Positions 44,601 to 53,659 of a DNA stretch of 64,000 nucleotides are shown one piece after another. The translations under genes and the position numbers were made by a program. The stretch comes from Bacteroidales bacterium (GTDB lineage Bacteria; Bacteroidota; Bacteroidia; Bacteroidales; Tenuifilaceae): contig JABFRB010000002.1 in NCBI GenBank assembly GCA_013141385.1, forward strand, positions 310,001 through 374,000. The letters are read 5' to 3'. Under the pieces are notes generated by a model that worked only from the letters and a program-made list of their open reading frames with translations, searched no databases and was not told where the DNA came from. Position 1 is the first letter of the stretch, and each line of letters opens with the position of its first letter.

Positions 44601-44792
44601 AGTAATACCCCTACTGATGCCATGTGGGCAAACATCTACCAAAACATGGCAAACGCATATAGTTACAATGGGCAAAAGGATAAAGCAATCCCTTTGTTCG
44701 AGAAAGCATTGTTGCTATGTAAAGATGTAAAAGAAGGAGAAATAGATATTGAGGAAATAAAAAAGAATTACGAGGAGTGTAAATCAAAATAG
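41700..44792 (+). CDS. membrane-anchored protein with large TPR array (kinesin-light-chain-type repeats)
   Basis: 1030 residues. A signal-like hydrophobic start (1-17) is followed by an Asn-rich motif (NNNTTTVIQGDNN, 38-50), a membrane helix (about 87-109) with a basic cytoplasmic end, a second copy of the motif (NNNTITIIQGED, 136-147), a charged helical region, and from about residue 371 a run of thirteen 42-residue TPR units of the TPR_12 type (typical unit ALEYYRKGLAIEEKVLG then DHPSTATSYNNIG). Two degenerate units close the protein. Positive residues after the helix suggest that the repeats face the cytoplasm. Such arrays bind protein partners; a partner or enzymatic domain is not present. 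The repeats are so alike at DNA level that recent expansion is likely. Confidence 0.88.
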   Translation: MRKLTILLILIYATSVGQVSKQPVDSSKKTEINRTQGNNNTTTVIQGDNNIVGDNNNTQVTLDNKKDNTVSTPKSGGFREWISKTNNLLGLLVSIATLIVMLWGGIKFLKKKPKGQEAGPSSGNLIKHGISGTHGNNNTITIIQGEDGIKKYNLHNEKDAQKFLEYIRSLPNLNDKIKQLLKYDKATLDIVTKIYDKITDEGVFSSDKFFERYEKIIIENDKLKVVLEEFKKRTTDADFTKALEEANKKLEEYDNDGYQKVLGDYRTKKEDKIREELKEVAQASYLQAQNSHNNYNNLVALSQISKALEYDSENIDYLFLKAQIYSDIANYDESLALYLNLITYNTNDTLKSSAYNNIGAVYDEKGDYDQALEYYRKGLAIEEKVLGTDHPNIANTYSNIGLVYHEKDDYDQALEYYRKGLAINEKVLGKDHPSTATSYNSIGVVYDDKGDYDQAMEYYRKGLAIEEKVLGKDHPSTATSFSNIGLVYCNKGEYDQALEYFRKGLAIQEQVLGKDHPCTAILYCNIGSVYYDKGEYDQAMEYFRKGLAINEKVLGKDHPSTAILYCNIGSVFCDKGEYDQAIEYYRKGLTIQEKALGKEHPNTATSYNNIGLVYKEKGDYTKALEYHRKALAIYEKVLGKGHPSTATSYKNFGLVYKEKGDYVKALEYYDKALAIYEKVLGTEHPLTATSYNNIGEVYSDKGDYDQALEYYHKGLAIREKVLGTQHPSTANTFSNIGVVYKGKGDCDKALEYFGKASAILEKGSNKEHSSTANLYINIGLLYHEMGDYDKGLEYYCKALAIQEKVFGAEHSTIATSYNIIGGMYDTKHDYDKALEYYGKALAIQEKVFGTEHSTTANSYSNIGGMYDAKHDYDKALEYYSIALAILEKIFEKDHPSTIITNENIGLLFITKGDKENGLSYMEKTHFSELSAYKKSEYLNSYGLFIFENSKCKEALNFYQLALELLEKSNTPTDAMWANIYQNMANAYSYNGQKDKAIPLFEKALLLCKDVKEGEIDIEEIKKNYEECKSK
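42810..44447 (+). repeat. thirteen in-phase 126-bp tandem repeats inside the TPR gene
   Basis: Each unit begins at the codon for the first Ala/Gly of A-L-E-Y and is exactly 126 bases, with no indels over thirteen units. Units share long words such as GAGTACTACCGCAAAGG and AAAGTACTCGG. Units 1-5 are most alike; 10-13 are more diverged. Confidence 0.9.
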
Positions 44793-44809
44793 TGCTGGCA
44801 ACGGCCTAT

Positions 44810-44842
44810 AACCCTGTCAGAGTTTAAAACTCTGACAGGGTT
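44810..44842. repeat. perfect 16-bp palindrome after TPR gene
   Basis: AACCCTGTCAGAGTTT and AAACTCTGACAGGGTT are exact reverse complements with a one-base spacer. It may act as a terminator-like structure, but no T tract follows. Confidence 0.85.
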
Positions 44843-44869
44843 GTAAAAGAACAACCATCCTTAAACCCT

Positions 44870-44902
44870 AGAGTTCCGAACTTTTTAAAAGTTCGGAACT
44901 CT
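44870..44902. repeat. second perfect 16-bp palindrome after TPR gene
   Basis: AGAGTTCCGAACTTTT and AAAAGTTCGGAACTCT are exact reverse complements with a one-base spacer, 27 bases after the first palindrome. Both have the same architecture but different sequence. Confidence 0.85.
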
Positions 44903-44971
44903 TATCATTAAACTTTAATTTTTATTCCTAGTCATACTTCTTTCACTAATAAAACCTTAAACCATTTACAT

Positions 44972-47059
44972 ATGAACCAAAAAATTCTTGTTGGTGTAGC
45001 TATGACTCTCCTATTGTTCTCCTGCGGCAAAAAGGAGCAACCTACAGAATCGGTCATTGGTCCTAAAAAGCTAAAGATTGAAAATGGAATCTTAACCCCC
45101 GAAGTCCTCTGGTCGTTTGGTAGATTAGGCGAAACCGCAGTATCACCTAATGGAAACCTCGTTGCATACACCGTAAGTTGGTACTCAATTGAGGAGAACA
45201 AAAGTAATTCAGATATTTATATTATGAATTCCGATGGTAGTAATAAAAAACAGCTAACCGTTACAAGCGCTCATGAGTTTAACCCAGTTTGGGTTAGCGA
45301 TAGCCAAATTGCATATCTATCAACAGAAGGTGAAACAGCCCAAATCTGGACAATTGACGTTGACGGAAACAACAAGAAAAAAATATCATCATTTGAATCC
45401 GATATTAATGGTTTTCAAATATCCCCAAAAGGCGATAAAATCCTATTCATTAGTGAGGTTAAAATTGATAAAAACACTGCCGATGTATACCCCGATCTTT
45501 CAAAAGCAAGTGGAATGATTATTACCGATTTGATGTACAGGCATTGGGATACATGGGAGGATGGACTTTACAGCCACGTTTTTGTTGCCGATTTTACCGA
45601 TGGTATGGTTAAAAACACCAAGGATATAATGGTAGAAGAACCTTATGATAGCCCTCAAAAACCTTTCGGTGGAATGGAGGAAATATCATGGACTCCCGAT
45701 GGAAAACAGATTGCCTACACCTGCAAAAAACTCAAAGGGAAAGCATACGCTTTTAGCACCAACTCCGATATCTACCTATATAATTTAGAGAATGGCAATG
45801 TAAAAAACCTTACCGAGGGTATGCCTGGGTACGACAAATGCCCCGTGTTCTCCCCCGATGGCAATAAAATGATATGGCTATCGATGGAGCGTGCGGGCTT
45901 TGAGGCAGATAAAGATCGTCTTTTCGTAATGGACATTCCAACAGGTCAAAAGACATATTTAACTCCAAACTTTGACTACTCCGTATCAAACATACAATGG
46001 ATGCCTGATGGAAAGACTATTTATATGATTGCTGGTGTTGAAGCAACATTTCAGATTTATAGGATGGATTTAACCACTAATGAGTTAAAACCTATTACCC
46101 AAGGAAATCATGATTACCATTCAGCTGTAATTGCAGGTAATAAGCTGATTGGCGATAAAGTTAATATTACCAAACCTGCTGAAATTTATTCTATCAACCC
46201 ATCAACTGGTAAGGAGGAAGAATTATCTTTTATCAATAAGGATATTCTCGATCAACTCACTATGCCTAATGTTGAGAAACGATGGGTAAAATCTACCGAT
46301 GGTAAAATGGTACATAGTTGGATTATTCTACCTCCAAATTTTGATAAAACAAAAAAATATCCGACCCTACTCTTCTGCGAAGGCGGACCTCAAAGCCCCG
46401 TGAGCCAATTCTGGAGTTATCGTTGGAATTTCTCAATAATGGCGTCGAACGGATACATTGTTGTTGCTCCAAGTAGAAGAGGAACCTTAACTTTTGGACA
46501 AGCATGGACTGATCAAGTTAGTAAAGATCATGGTGGACAGGAGATGAAAGATCTTCTTTCATCAATAGACGAGATAAGTAAAGATCCATGGGTAGATAAA
46601 GATCATTTAGGCGCAGTTGGTGCTAGTTATGGAGGACAAACCGTATTCTGGTTAGCGGGAAATCATCATAAACGCTTCAAAGCACTTATCGCTCATTGTG
46701 GTGTTTTTAACTCCGAAATGGAATATTTAACTACAGAGGAGATGTTCTTTGATGATTGGGAAATTGGCGGAGCGCCATGGGAAAGTGACAATAATGTTGC
46801 AATGCATAGCTACGCTCAAAGCGCACATAAGTTTGTGAAGAATTGGGATACACCAATCCTTATTATACATGGAGGTAAAGACTTCCGTATTCCGTACACA
46901 CAGGGTATGGCAGCATTTAATTCGGCTCAGATATTAGGAGTTCCAAGCAAATTTTTATTTTTTCCAGATGAAAACCATTGGGTACTTAAACCTCAGAATG
47001 GAATTCTTTGGCAAAGAGAGTTCTTTGGTTGGCTCGATAAATGGCTAAAAGTTAAGTAG
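44972..47059 (+). CDS. S9 family (prolyl oligopeptidase) lipoprotein peptidase, copy 1
   Basis: A 695-residue serine peptidase. The signal peptide ends in the lipobox LLFSC, so it is a lipoprotein. The N-terminal beta-propeller (blades marked DIYIMNSDGSNKKQLT and ISPKGDKILFIS) precedes an alpha/beta-hydrolase domain with the nucleophile in GASYGG (Ser near 550), the acid in GGKDFRIPY (near 635) and His in DENHW (near 668). The C-terminal GWLDKWLKVK closes the family fold. It should trim short peptides in the periplasm or at the outer membrane. A close paralogue lies at 51250-53361, separated by two minus-strand genes. Confidence 0.93.
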   Translation: MNQKILVGVAMTLLLFSCGKKEQPTESVIGPKKLKIENGILTPEVLWSFGRLGETAVSPNGNLVAYTVSWYSIEENKSNSDIYIMNSDGSNKKQLTVTSAHEFNPVWVSDSQIAYLSTEGETAQIWTIDVDGNNKKKISSFESDINGFQISPKGDKILFISEVKIDKNTADVYPDLSKASGMIITDLMYRHWDTWEDGLYSHVFVADFTDGMVKNTKDIMVEEPYDSPQKPFGGMEEISWTPDGKQIAYTCKKLKGKAYAFSTNSDIYLYNLENGNVKNLTEGMPGYDKCPVFSPDGNKMIWLSMERAGFEADKDRLFVMDIPTGQKTYLTPNFDYSVSNIQWMPDGKTIYMIAGVEATFQIYRMDLTTNELKPITQGNHDYHSAVIAGNKLIGDKVNITKPAEIYSINPSTGKEEELSFINKDILDQLTMPNVEKRWVKSTDGKMVHSWIILPPNFDKTKKYPTLLFCEGGPQSPVSQFWSYRWNFSIMASNGYIVVAPSRRGTLTFGQAWTDQVSKDHGGQEMKDLLSSIDEISKDPWVDKDHLGAVGASYGGQTVFWLAGNHHKRFKALIAHCGVFNSEMEYLTTEEMFFDDWEIGGAPWESDNNVAMHSYAQSAHKFVKNWDTPILIIHGGKDFRIPYTQGMAAFNSAQILGVPSKFLFFPDENHWVLKPQNGILWQREFFGWLDKWLKVK

Positions 47060-47204
47060 TAAGGTATTTACGAACCTGAGTTGGATATAATTTTTAACAC
47101 AGAGGTCTTAAATTCTGGATTTAACATAATGGTCGTTTTAATAGGATGCAAACTTGCCATAATGATGTACATTGATATTGAGAAACACGGAGAACACAGA
47201 GATT

Positions 47205-47234
47205 TGTAGATTTTGCATAAATGCAAAATCTACA
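47205..47234. repeat. perfect 14-bp palindrome between converging genes
   Basis: TGTAGATTTTGCAT and ATGCAAAATCTACA are exact reverse complements with an AA spacer, in the gap between the S9 peptidase and the membrane protein gene. It is preceded by a CACAGAG/CACGG-rich stretch of the dispersed-repeat style. Confidence 0.75.
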
Positions 47235-47306
47235 ATGTGTAACACCTTAACTTCTCTTCTTTTCAATGTAATTCCTTTTTTCGAACTGACGTTAATTATA
47301 TCTAAA

Positions 47307-47340
47307 AGCAAAGAGGTCTGAATTATCAGACCTCTTTGCT
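47307..47340 (-). terminator. terminator of the minus-strand membrane protein gene
   Basis: A perfect 15-bp stem (AGCAAAGAGGTCTGA and its complement, loop ATTA) starts at the stop codon of the gene and, on the minus strand, is followed by a T-rich stretch. Confidence 0.8.
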
Positions 47341-49292
47341 TATCGCTTAAAGCAGTATCCCACCTGATAATCATCTATCAGATAGGTGCTTTTATTTCTA
47401 TTTAGGATGTATAATTTCAGGTTTCCGTTAAAAGAAATTTCAGTCGACAAGTTCATTTTGTACTCAAGGTTGGACCAATTATTTAGGCTGATATTTTTAG
47501 GCTCTAATAGAATTTCATTGCGGTATACCTGTTTGTTATCCTTAGTCACCTCAACTACATACAACAATGGTTTGTTAAGGGTGTCTTTATAGCAAATTTT
47601 TAGTTTAAGGTAAAGTTCTAGGGGCCTTTCAAAGCTGATTGTTGACAAATCAAACTCGTTTTCTAAGTATTTTTCTTTTGACGAATCTATTCGTAAACAT
47701 TTAGTATCGTATTTATCATCGAAGGCAAAATACAATGAATCTGCTTTATTATATCTTCTCTCAAAATCATAAAAGGCCAAAGATTTAAACTCTTCTTTAG
47801 AGCCATAAGCCACCATCCTATTCTGAGTTAATACCAAACTATCTGGTTTTATCCGTTTAAAAATGGCAACACGATAGTCGCGACCATAAACTCGAAGACT
47901 TCTATCAAACTCAAATATTTTTTGAAGTTCTAAGTTGTGATTGTTTACTAATGAATCAAACTCAACTTTCTCAATAGGGAAAAAACGCTCATCGTATAAA
48001 ACTAAAGAACCAACTTCAATGTTTTTACTGAAATCTTCTGGATTGTTAGCTATTCTCTGACATTTACTTTCATCGAATGGATTTAAGCCAAGCATATAGG
48101 GGAAAGTAGCGTCCATAAAGTAAACTTTACTTTTCCTAAAATCTTCTTGCTTTAGCCAATTTGATGCATGTTCAATTACTTTAGTGTAAGGATCGGAAGA
48201 AACTGGATAGTTCTGTACTACAAAGGGAATATGAATAACAGAAAGGATACCAATGTATAAAGCGGCTGTTTTAACCCATGCACTTTTAAAGATTATCTCA
48301 AACATTAGTGAAAAAAGTGTTAACCCTCTAGTTGACATTACAGCCATAAAGGGAACAATCGCTGCCATATAGTTATTATTTCCTTGGGAGTTACCAATAC
48401 CCGACCACCACATGAACGAGTGAACAAAGAAATATGTTAAAAAAGGAAGAAAAACGAGTAAAAACTCTCGGATTAGCGCTTTTTTATCTCTTAAAAGAAG
48501 GGTAATGCCAGCAACAAATCCCATTACATAAAAAATCTCATTTGGTATTCCAAAAAAGCCAGGGCTTCGCTTAATAAATTGGAAAAAACTTCCAGTTCCA
48601 TACATACCCGTATTTACAAAAAAAGGATTTTTGGTTATCAGCCAGAAAAATTCGTGGTTTACAAAACCTCCTATGATGCTATAAACTAACGTGCCTGTTA
48701 ACATTAGTAGTATGGACCAGTATTGTTTTCGATATATTAGAAATATTGCAAAAATTGGAATTAAGAAGATCCCTTCGGTTCGAATTAGCGGCAGGAACGA
48801 AACAATAATAGAAGCAATAATATATCTATTCTTGAGAAGTAAATATGAGGTGAGGATTGCTACAAATGCAAATAGAATCTCCGCAAGTCCCGAAAAAAGG
48901 TTGTATGCAAAAACTGGAGTAAAAATACAAAGTATTACAGCAAGGATTGGTTGTTTCATTTTTAATTCCTTTGCAACCAGATAGGAGAGGTATCCTGCAG
49001 CAATTCCAACTAGTATATTAAATAATTGTAAACCTTTTAATCCAAAAATTGCAAATGGAACACTTAGTAAAGTAAATACAGGTTTAGCCAAAATATCAAA
49101 AAAGAATTTAGGCGATTTTAAAGCGTAGTGGGTATAATTAAAATTACCAATACTCTCGGCTCCACCGGCAAAACCATTGGATAGAAATAGTACTATAAGA
49201 AATAATGCAAATATCAATGATACAGAGAGTAGAACGAATCGTTTTTCGATGAAGTACCCATTCAGTGAGCGGAATATATCAGATATTTTCAT
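47340..49292 (-). CDS. polytopic membrane protein, glycosyltransferase (GT-C)-like
   Basis: 650 residues. The first about 370 hold ten or so hydrophobic helices arranged like lipid-linked-sugar glycosyltransferases of the GT-C fold (LVLLPFL-like segments, FVPFMAVMSTRG, and the ILFAFVAILTSYLLL region), with an acidic residue (ESIGNFNY region) in the first large loop after TM1. The last about 280 residues form a soluble extracytoplasmic domain. No exact family is recognised; a transferase acting on an exported glycan or a structural envelope protein are both possible. It follows the M28 peptidase gene in the same direction after a gap of about 70 bases. Confidence 0.7.
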   Translation of the reverse strand: MKISDIFRSLNGYFIEKRFVLLSVSLIFALFLIVLFLSNGFAGGAESIGNFNYTHYALKSPKFFFDILAKPVFTLLSVPFAIFGLKGLQLFNILVGIAAGYLSYLVAKELKMKQPILAVILCIFTPVFAYNLFSGLAEILFAFVAILTSYLLLKNRYIIASIIVSFLPLIRTEGIFLIPIFAIFLIYRKQYWSILLMLTGTLVYSIIGGFVNHEFFWLITKNPFFVNTGMYGTGSFFQFIKRSPGFFGIPNEIFYVMGFVAGITLLLRDKKALIREFLLVFLPFLTYFFVHSFMWWSGIGNSQGNNNYMAAIVPFMAVMSTRGLTLFSLMFEIIFKSAWVKTAALYIGILSVIHIPFVVQNYPVSSDPYTKVIEHASNWLKQEDFRKSKVYFMDATFPYMLGLNPFDESKCQRIANNPEDFSKNIEVGSLVLYDERFFPIEKVEFDSLVNNHNLELQKIFEFDRSLRVYGRDYRVAIFKRIKPDSLVLTQNRMVAYGSKEEFKSLAFYDFERRYNKADSLYFAFDDKYDTKCLRIDSSKEKYLENEFDLSTISFERPLELYLKLKICYKDTLNKPLLYVVEVTKDNKQVYRNEILLEPKNISLNNWSNLEYKMNLSTEISFNGNLKLYILNRNKSTYLIDDYQVGYCFKR

Positions 49293-49359
49293 TTTTTTAT
49301 TTTGAGCAAAAATATTGTTTTTTATTTTAATGCAAATTGTTATCTCCTATTTTACAAAC

Positions 49360-50973
49360 TTACCGTTGAATATAGAATTCGGATTGCTTATACCATTTTG
49401 GAAAGTAATTCTCATTTGCTAATCGATTACCTATACTATAAAACAGTTTTGCATCCTCGCACAACCCATCAAGGGATTGGGTTTTGGGATTATAAACATC
49501 ACACTGTTTATGGTAAATAGTTTTCCAGTACTCATCGATTTTTTCTTGAGTTTTTGATTTTCCTAAATTAACCTGGTTGCTATACCCCTTGGCAAATATC
49601 GCAGGTACTCCTGCTTTTAAAAAAGGTAATTGATCCGATCGGAAAAACATTCCATTCTCAGGGTTTGGATCAGCGCAAACATAACGACCTTGCTTACGTG
49701 CCTCCTCTTCAATATACTTATCTAATTCTGAGTGACCCAAGCCTGTTACAGTAACATCTTTAAACTTACCAAGGAATAGTATTACATCGGTATTTATGCA
49801 TGCTACCATTTTAGATGTTAAAAACGGAGAATGGTTAACAAAATAAGTTGAACCAAGCAAACCCGCTTCTTCCGCCGTTGGCGAGAAAAACAAAACGGAA
49901 CGCTTAGATCCTCCTTCAATTTTAAATGCTTTGGCAATAGAAAGCATCCAGCTTATAGCGGCAGCATTATCTGAGGCTCCATTGTATATTGAATCACCAT
50001 TTACTGGATTCCCAATTCCTAAATGATCCCAATGGGCACAATAAACTATAACCTCATCGGGTCTTTCGATTCCTTTTATTACACCTGCAACATTTTTTGA
50101 AGCCGCCTTCACCCATTTGTTCTCGATATTAATATCATACTTGGCATTCATGCTAATTGGATGAAATCCTTTTGTTAAGGCCTTCATTTTCATTGTTTCG
50201 TAATCCATATTGCATGAACTGAATAACCTAATAGCAGCATCTTTTGTAATCCAGCCTGTTAATAAGCAATTAGGTTCTTCAAGATGTTGATCATCAACAT
50301 CTAATTCTGCCTTATTTGTTTGCAAATTTGTAACACTCCAAGGGTAGCCAGCTGCCGCAGTTTCATGAACAATTAGACAGGCAATAGCACCTTGTCGCTC
50401 AGCTTCTTCAAACTTATAGCGCCATCTCCCCTGATAGGTCATGGCTTTACCATTGAACAAAGTTGTATCGCCAGTGTAAAAATCGGGATCGTTAACTAGG
50501 ACAACAATTGTTTTACCCTTAACATCAATACCTTCAAAATCGTTCCAACCTTTTTCAGGTGCATTTACTCCAAAACCTGCAAAAATTATCTCGGATGATT
50601 TGATATCTATTTCTTCCTTCAAAATGGGACATCTGGCGGTATAGTCATCACCTGATTTTAAAGAGATTTGACCTTTAGGTGTGTGAATAATAAAGTTATC
50701 AGGAACATGGCTGGTTAGCTGAACCAAAGGCACTTCTTGTGTGTAACTATCACCAAATGCCGGTTCAAGTCCAATCTCCTTCATTCTTTTTTGGAGATAA
50801 CCAACAGTTCTTGTTTCACCTATTGTAAGTGGAGCTCTTCCTTGAAGGCTATCATCCGATAATATCAAAAGATCCTTTGCTAAATCCTGATTATTTATCG
50901 ATGATATTGCCAATTCATGCTTGTTTACACAAGAACAGAATATTAGAACAAATGCTATTAATATATATCTCAT
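49360..50973 (-). CDS. M28 family zinc aminopeptidase lipoprotein with PA domain
   Basis: A 537-residue secreted metallopeptidase. The lipobox is FCSC near residue 14. A PA-type insert (GVNAPEKGWNDFEGIDVKGK) interrupts the N-terminal half. Metal-binding motifs of the M28 fold are HWDHLG near 313, SDNAAA, the catalytic pair in TAEEAGLLGS and NTDV. The last ligand position reads RSDQLPF, with Gln where most M28 enzymes have His; this variant occurs in part of the family. It should remove N-terminal amino acids from peptides outside the cytoplasm and fits with the two S9 peptidases around it. Confidence 0.92.
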   Translation of the reverse strand: MRYILIAFVLIFCSCVNKHELAISSINNQDLAKDLLILSDDSLQGRAPLTIGETRTVGYLQKRMKEIGLEPAFGDSYTQEVPLVQLTSHVPDNFIIHTPKGQISLKSGDDYTARCPILKEEIDIKSSEIIFAGFGVNAPEKGWNDFEGIDVKGKTIVVLVNDPDFYTGDTTLFNGKAMTYQGRWRYKFEEAERQGAIACLIVHETAAAGYPWSVTNLQTNKAELDVDDQHLEEPNCLLTGWITKDAAIRLFSSCNMDYETMKMKALTKGFHPISMNAKYDINIENKWVKAASKNVAGVIKGIERPDEVIVYCAHWDHLGIGNPVNGDSIYNGASDNAAAISWMLSIAKAFKIEGGSKRSVLFFSPTAEEAGLLGSTYFVNHSPFLTSKMVACINTDVILFLGKFKDVTVTGLGHSELDKYIEEEARKQGRYVCADPNPENGMFFRSDQLPFLKAGVPAIFAKGYSNQVNLGKSKTQEKIDEYWKTIYHKQCDVYNPKTQSLDGLCEDAKLFYSIGNRLANENYFPKWYKQSEFYIQR

Positions 50974-51249
50974 CTAATTGTTTTTAAGCAAATTGGATTG
51001 GTAAATAATTAATAATTGCAAATTTCTTAACTGCTAAAACTATACTAATTATTTCATTTATTTTGTTCTTGTTAATAAAAATAAATACTCCTTATATAAT
51101 TACACTAGAGAGTAATGTTAGAGAAACGCAAGAAAATGAAAGTTAATTTGTGTTGATATTACTGATTAAAGAATTAGTAATTTTATACGTTCTTCAACTT
51201 GTGTTTTTTACAGAAATCATTTAAGCATTAAGTTAATAATCTCAAGACA

Positions 51250-53361
51250 ATGAAAAGGAAAGTTAAATTCATCAACCTAATTGCTATGGCTTTATTAGTG
51301 GCAGCCACCTCTTGCACACCCGAAAAAAAGGAGCAAGCAAAGGAACCTCTCAAAATTGATGTTTCGCTAACACAGAGCGAAATATCAAAGGGTATCTTAA
51401 CACCTGAAATTATGTGGAAATTTGGTAGGGTTGATAACCCAAACCTATCTCCAGATGGGAAAATGTTAGCGTTTACAACCACTTACTATAATTTGCAGGA
51501 AAACAAAGGGATAACTCATCTTTATGTAGTATCAACTGACGGAGGAGAGCCCAAGAAGTTAACAAACAGTGTTGGTTCAGAATCAAACCCACAGTGGGCT
51601 TCGGATGGGCAGATTATCAGATTTCTTTCGACCGAAAGTGGTAGTTCTCAGCTATGGGAAGTAAAAACTGATGGAACTGGTCTACGTCAAATTAGCAATG
51701 TAGAAGGCGATATCGATGGATTTTGTATTTCACCCGATGGTACCAAAATCCTATACTCTAAAGCAGTTAAGTTGGAGAAACTCAGCCTTGATATTCATCC
51801 TGATATGGACAAGGCAAACGTTAGGATTATTGATAATTTAATGTATCGACATTTTGATTATTGGGAAGATGGCGACTATAGCCATATTTTCGTTGCCGAT
51901 TTAAAGGGTGGAGTTATTTCTAATCCAAAAGATATTAATGAAGGCGAAAAATGGGATACCCCAATGGCAACCGATTTTGAGATCAACGAGGTTCAGTGGA
52001 GTCCTGATGGTGAAAAGATCGTTTATTGTTCAAAAAAACTCTACGGAAAAGATTATGCCGTTAGCACAAATTCAGATATCTACGTCTACGATTTGGAAAG
52101 TGGAAAAACTGAAGATATAACTAGCGAAAATATTGGCTATGATAGAAATCCTTCCTACTCGCCAGATGGGCAGTGTATTGCTTGGTGCAGCATGGAAACT
52201 CCGGGGAATGAGGCTGATCAAAAGAGATTATTTATTCTTGATGTTAAAACAGGTCAAAAAACCTATTTAACCCAAGGGTTTGACCAAAATGTTGATCAAT
52301 ACGTTTGGGGTGAAAATAATCAATCAATCTACTTTTCAAGCGGCATAAAAGGTACAAAGCAATTATACAAAATAAATGTTGGCACAAAGGAAATAACCCA
52401 AATTACAAAAGGGGTACATGATTATACTCTTTGTCAAAAACAAAAAGGTGTGTTAATTGGTCAGAAGATGAGCATGAGCAGGGCTCCAGAATTCTTTAAA
52501 ATAGATGAAACTACTGGGACTGAAACTCAAATAACATTCACCAATAAAAATATCTACGATAATATTAAGATGGGCGAAGTTCAGGAGCGCTGGATTAAAA
52601 CCACAGATGGTAAGGATATGCTTGCATGGGTTATTTTCCCTCCAAATTTCGATAAAACCAAGAAATACCCAACACTACTTTACTGCCAGGGCGGGCCACA
52701 AAGTACAGTTAGCCAATTCTGGAGTTTCCGTTGGAATCTTCAGATAATGGCCGCAAACGGTTACGTTATTGTTGCACCTAATCGTAGGGGAGTTCCATCG
52801 TTCGGACAGGCTTGGAATCTTCAAATTTCTGGTGATTATAGCGGACAAAATATTAAGGACTACCTGAGTGCAATTGATGATGTAAGAAAAGAACCTTGGG
52901 TTAATAACGATAAGCTAGGTTGCGTGGGAGCAAGCTATGGCGGATATTCGGCATTTTACCTAGCAGGTCATCATCAAAAAAGATTTAAGACTTTTATAGC
53001 CCATTGCGGGATGTACAACCTTGAGAGTTTCTATGGTGCTACCGAAGAAACCTTTTTCCCAAATAACGATCTTGGTGGACCATTCTGGGATAAGAATAAT
53101 AAGATTGCTCAGAAATCATTTGAGAATTCGCCTCACAAGTTCATTCAAAATTGGGATACCCCAATTATGATAATAACTGGCGAAAGGGACTATAGGATTC
53201 CATATACAGAGAGTTTACAAGCATTTAATGCAGCACAGCTTCGAGGTATTCCAAGCAAACTTTTAGTATTCCCCAACGAGACTCATTTTGTTACAAAGCC
53301 TCAGAATGCAGTAGTATGGCAGCGTGAGTTTTTTGGTTGGTTGGATAAATGGTTGAAATAA
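51250..53361 (+). CDS. S9 family (prolyl oligopeptidase) lipoprotein peptidase, copy 2
   Basis: A 703-residue paralogue of the gene at 44972. Lipobox AATSC, N-terminal propeller (LSPDGKMLAFTTTYYN, WSPDGEKIVYCSKK), then an alpha/beta-hydrolase domain with Ser in GASYGGYSAFYLAG (near 560), Asp in GERDYRIPY (near 646) and His in NETHF (near 678). Both paralogues share the motif order and even the C-terminal GWLDKWLK. Sequence differences around the active-site Ser (QTVF versus YSAF) may reflect different substrate choice. It has its own terminator and lies divergent from the M28 gene. Confidence 0.93.
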   Translation: MKRKVKFINLIAMALLVAATSCTPEKKEQAKEPLKIDVSLTQSEISKGILTPEIMWKFGRVDNPNLSPDGKMLAFTTTYYNLQENKGITHLYVVSTDGGEPKKLTNSVGSESNPQWASDGQIIRFLSTESGSSQLWEVKTDGTGLRQISNVEGDIDGFCISPDGTKILYSKAVKLEKLSLDIHPDMDKANVRIIDNLMYRHFDYWEDGDYSHIFVADLKGGVISNPKDINEGEKWDTPMATDFEINEVQWSPDGEKIVYCSKKLYGKDYAVSTNSDIYVYDLESGKTEDITSENIGYDRNPSYSPDGQCIAWCSMETPGNEADQKRLFILDVKTGQKTYLTQGFDQNVDQYVWGENNQSIYFSSGIKGTKQLYKINVGTKEITQITKGVHDYTLCQKQKGVLIGQKMSMSRAPEFFKIDETTGTETQITFTNKNIYDNIKMGEVQERWIKTTDGKDMLAWVIFPPNFDKTKKYPTLLYCQGGPQSTVSQFWSFRWNLQIMAANGYVIVAPNRRGVPSFGQAWNLQISGDYSGQNIKDYLSAIDDVRKEPWVNNDKLGCVGASYGGYSAFYLAGHHQKRFKTFIAHCGMYNLESFYGATEETFFPNNDLGGPFWDKNNKIAQKSFENSPHKFIQNWDTPIMIITGERDYRIPYTESLQAFNAAQLRGIPSKLLVFPNETHFVTKPQNAVVWQREFFGWLDKWLK

Positions 53362-53394
53362 TTATTGGTTCGATTATCTGTATTGTAATATTTG

Positions 53395-53428
53395 AAAAAC
53401 CTTGGATTGAAACCCGAGGTTTTTTTTA
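53395..53428 (+). terminator. rho-independent terminator after the second S9 peptidase
   Basis: AAAAACCTTGG and CCGAGGTTTTT pair with one G-T wobble around an eight-base loop; the right arm runs into further T residues. Confidence 0.75.
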
Positions 53429-53659
53429 TATCAGATTATCTATTTAACGTGAGTTCAATATAATAAATCACATTAACAATATAATAAACAGATATCTACA
53501 AATACAATAATTATGGATGGAATGGTGGAATAATGGAACTGGAGCGAAGCGGAACTCGACGAAGTCAAAACAAGAGGCTAGATTCTTGCTTATATCTTCC
53601 AGCTTTCCATTGATCCAAATTAAATAAATTGATTGATATATAGATTAATACATTGTTTC

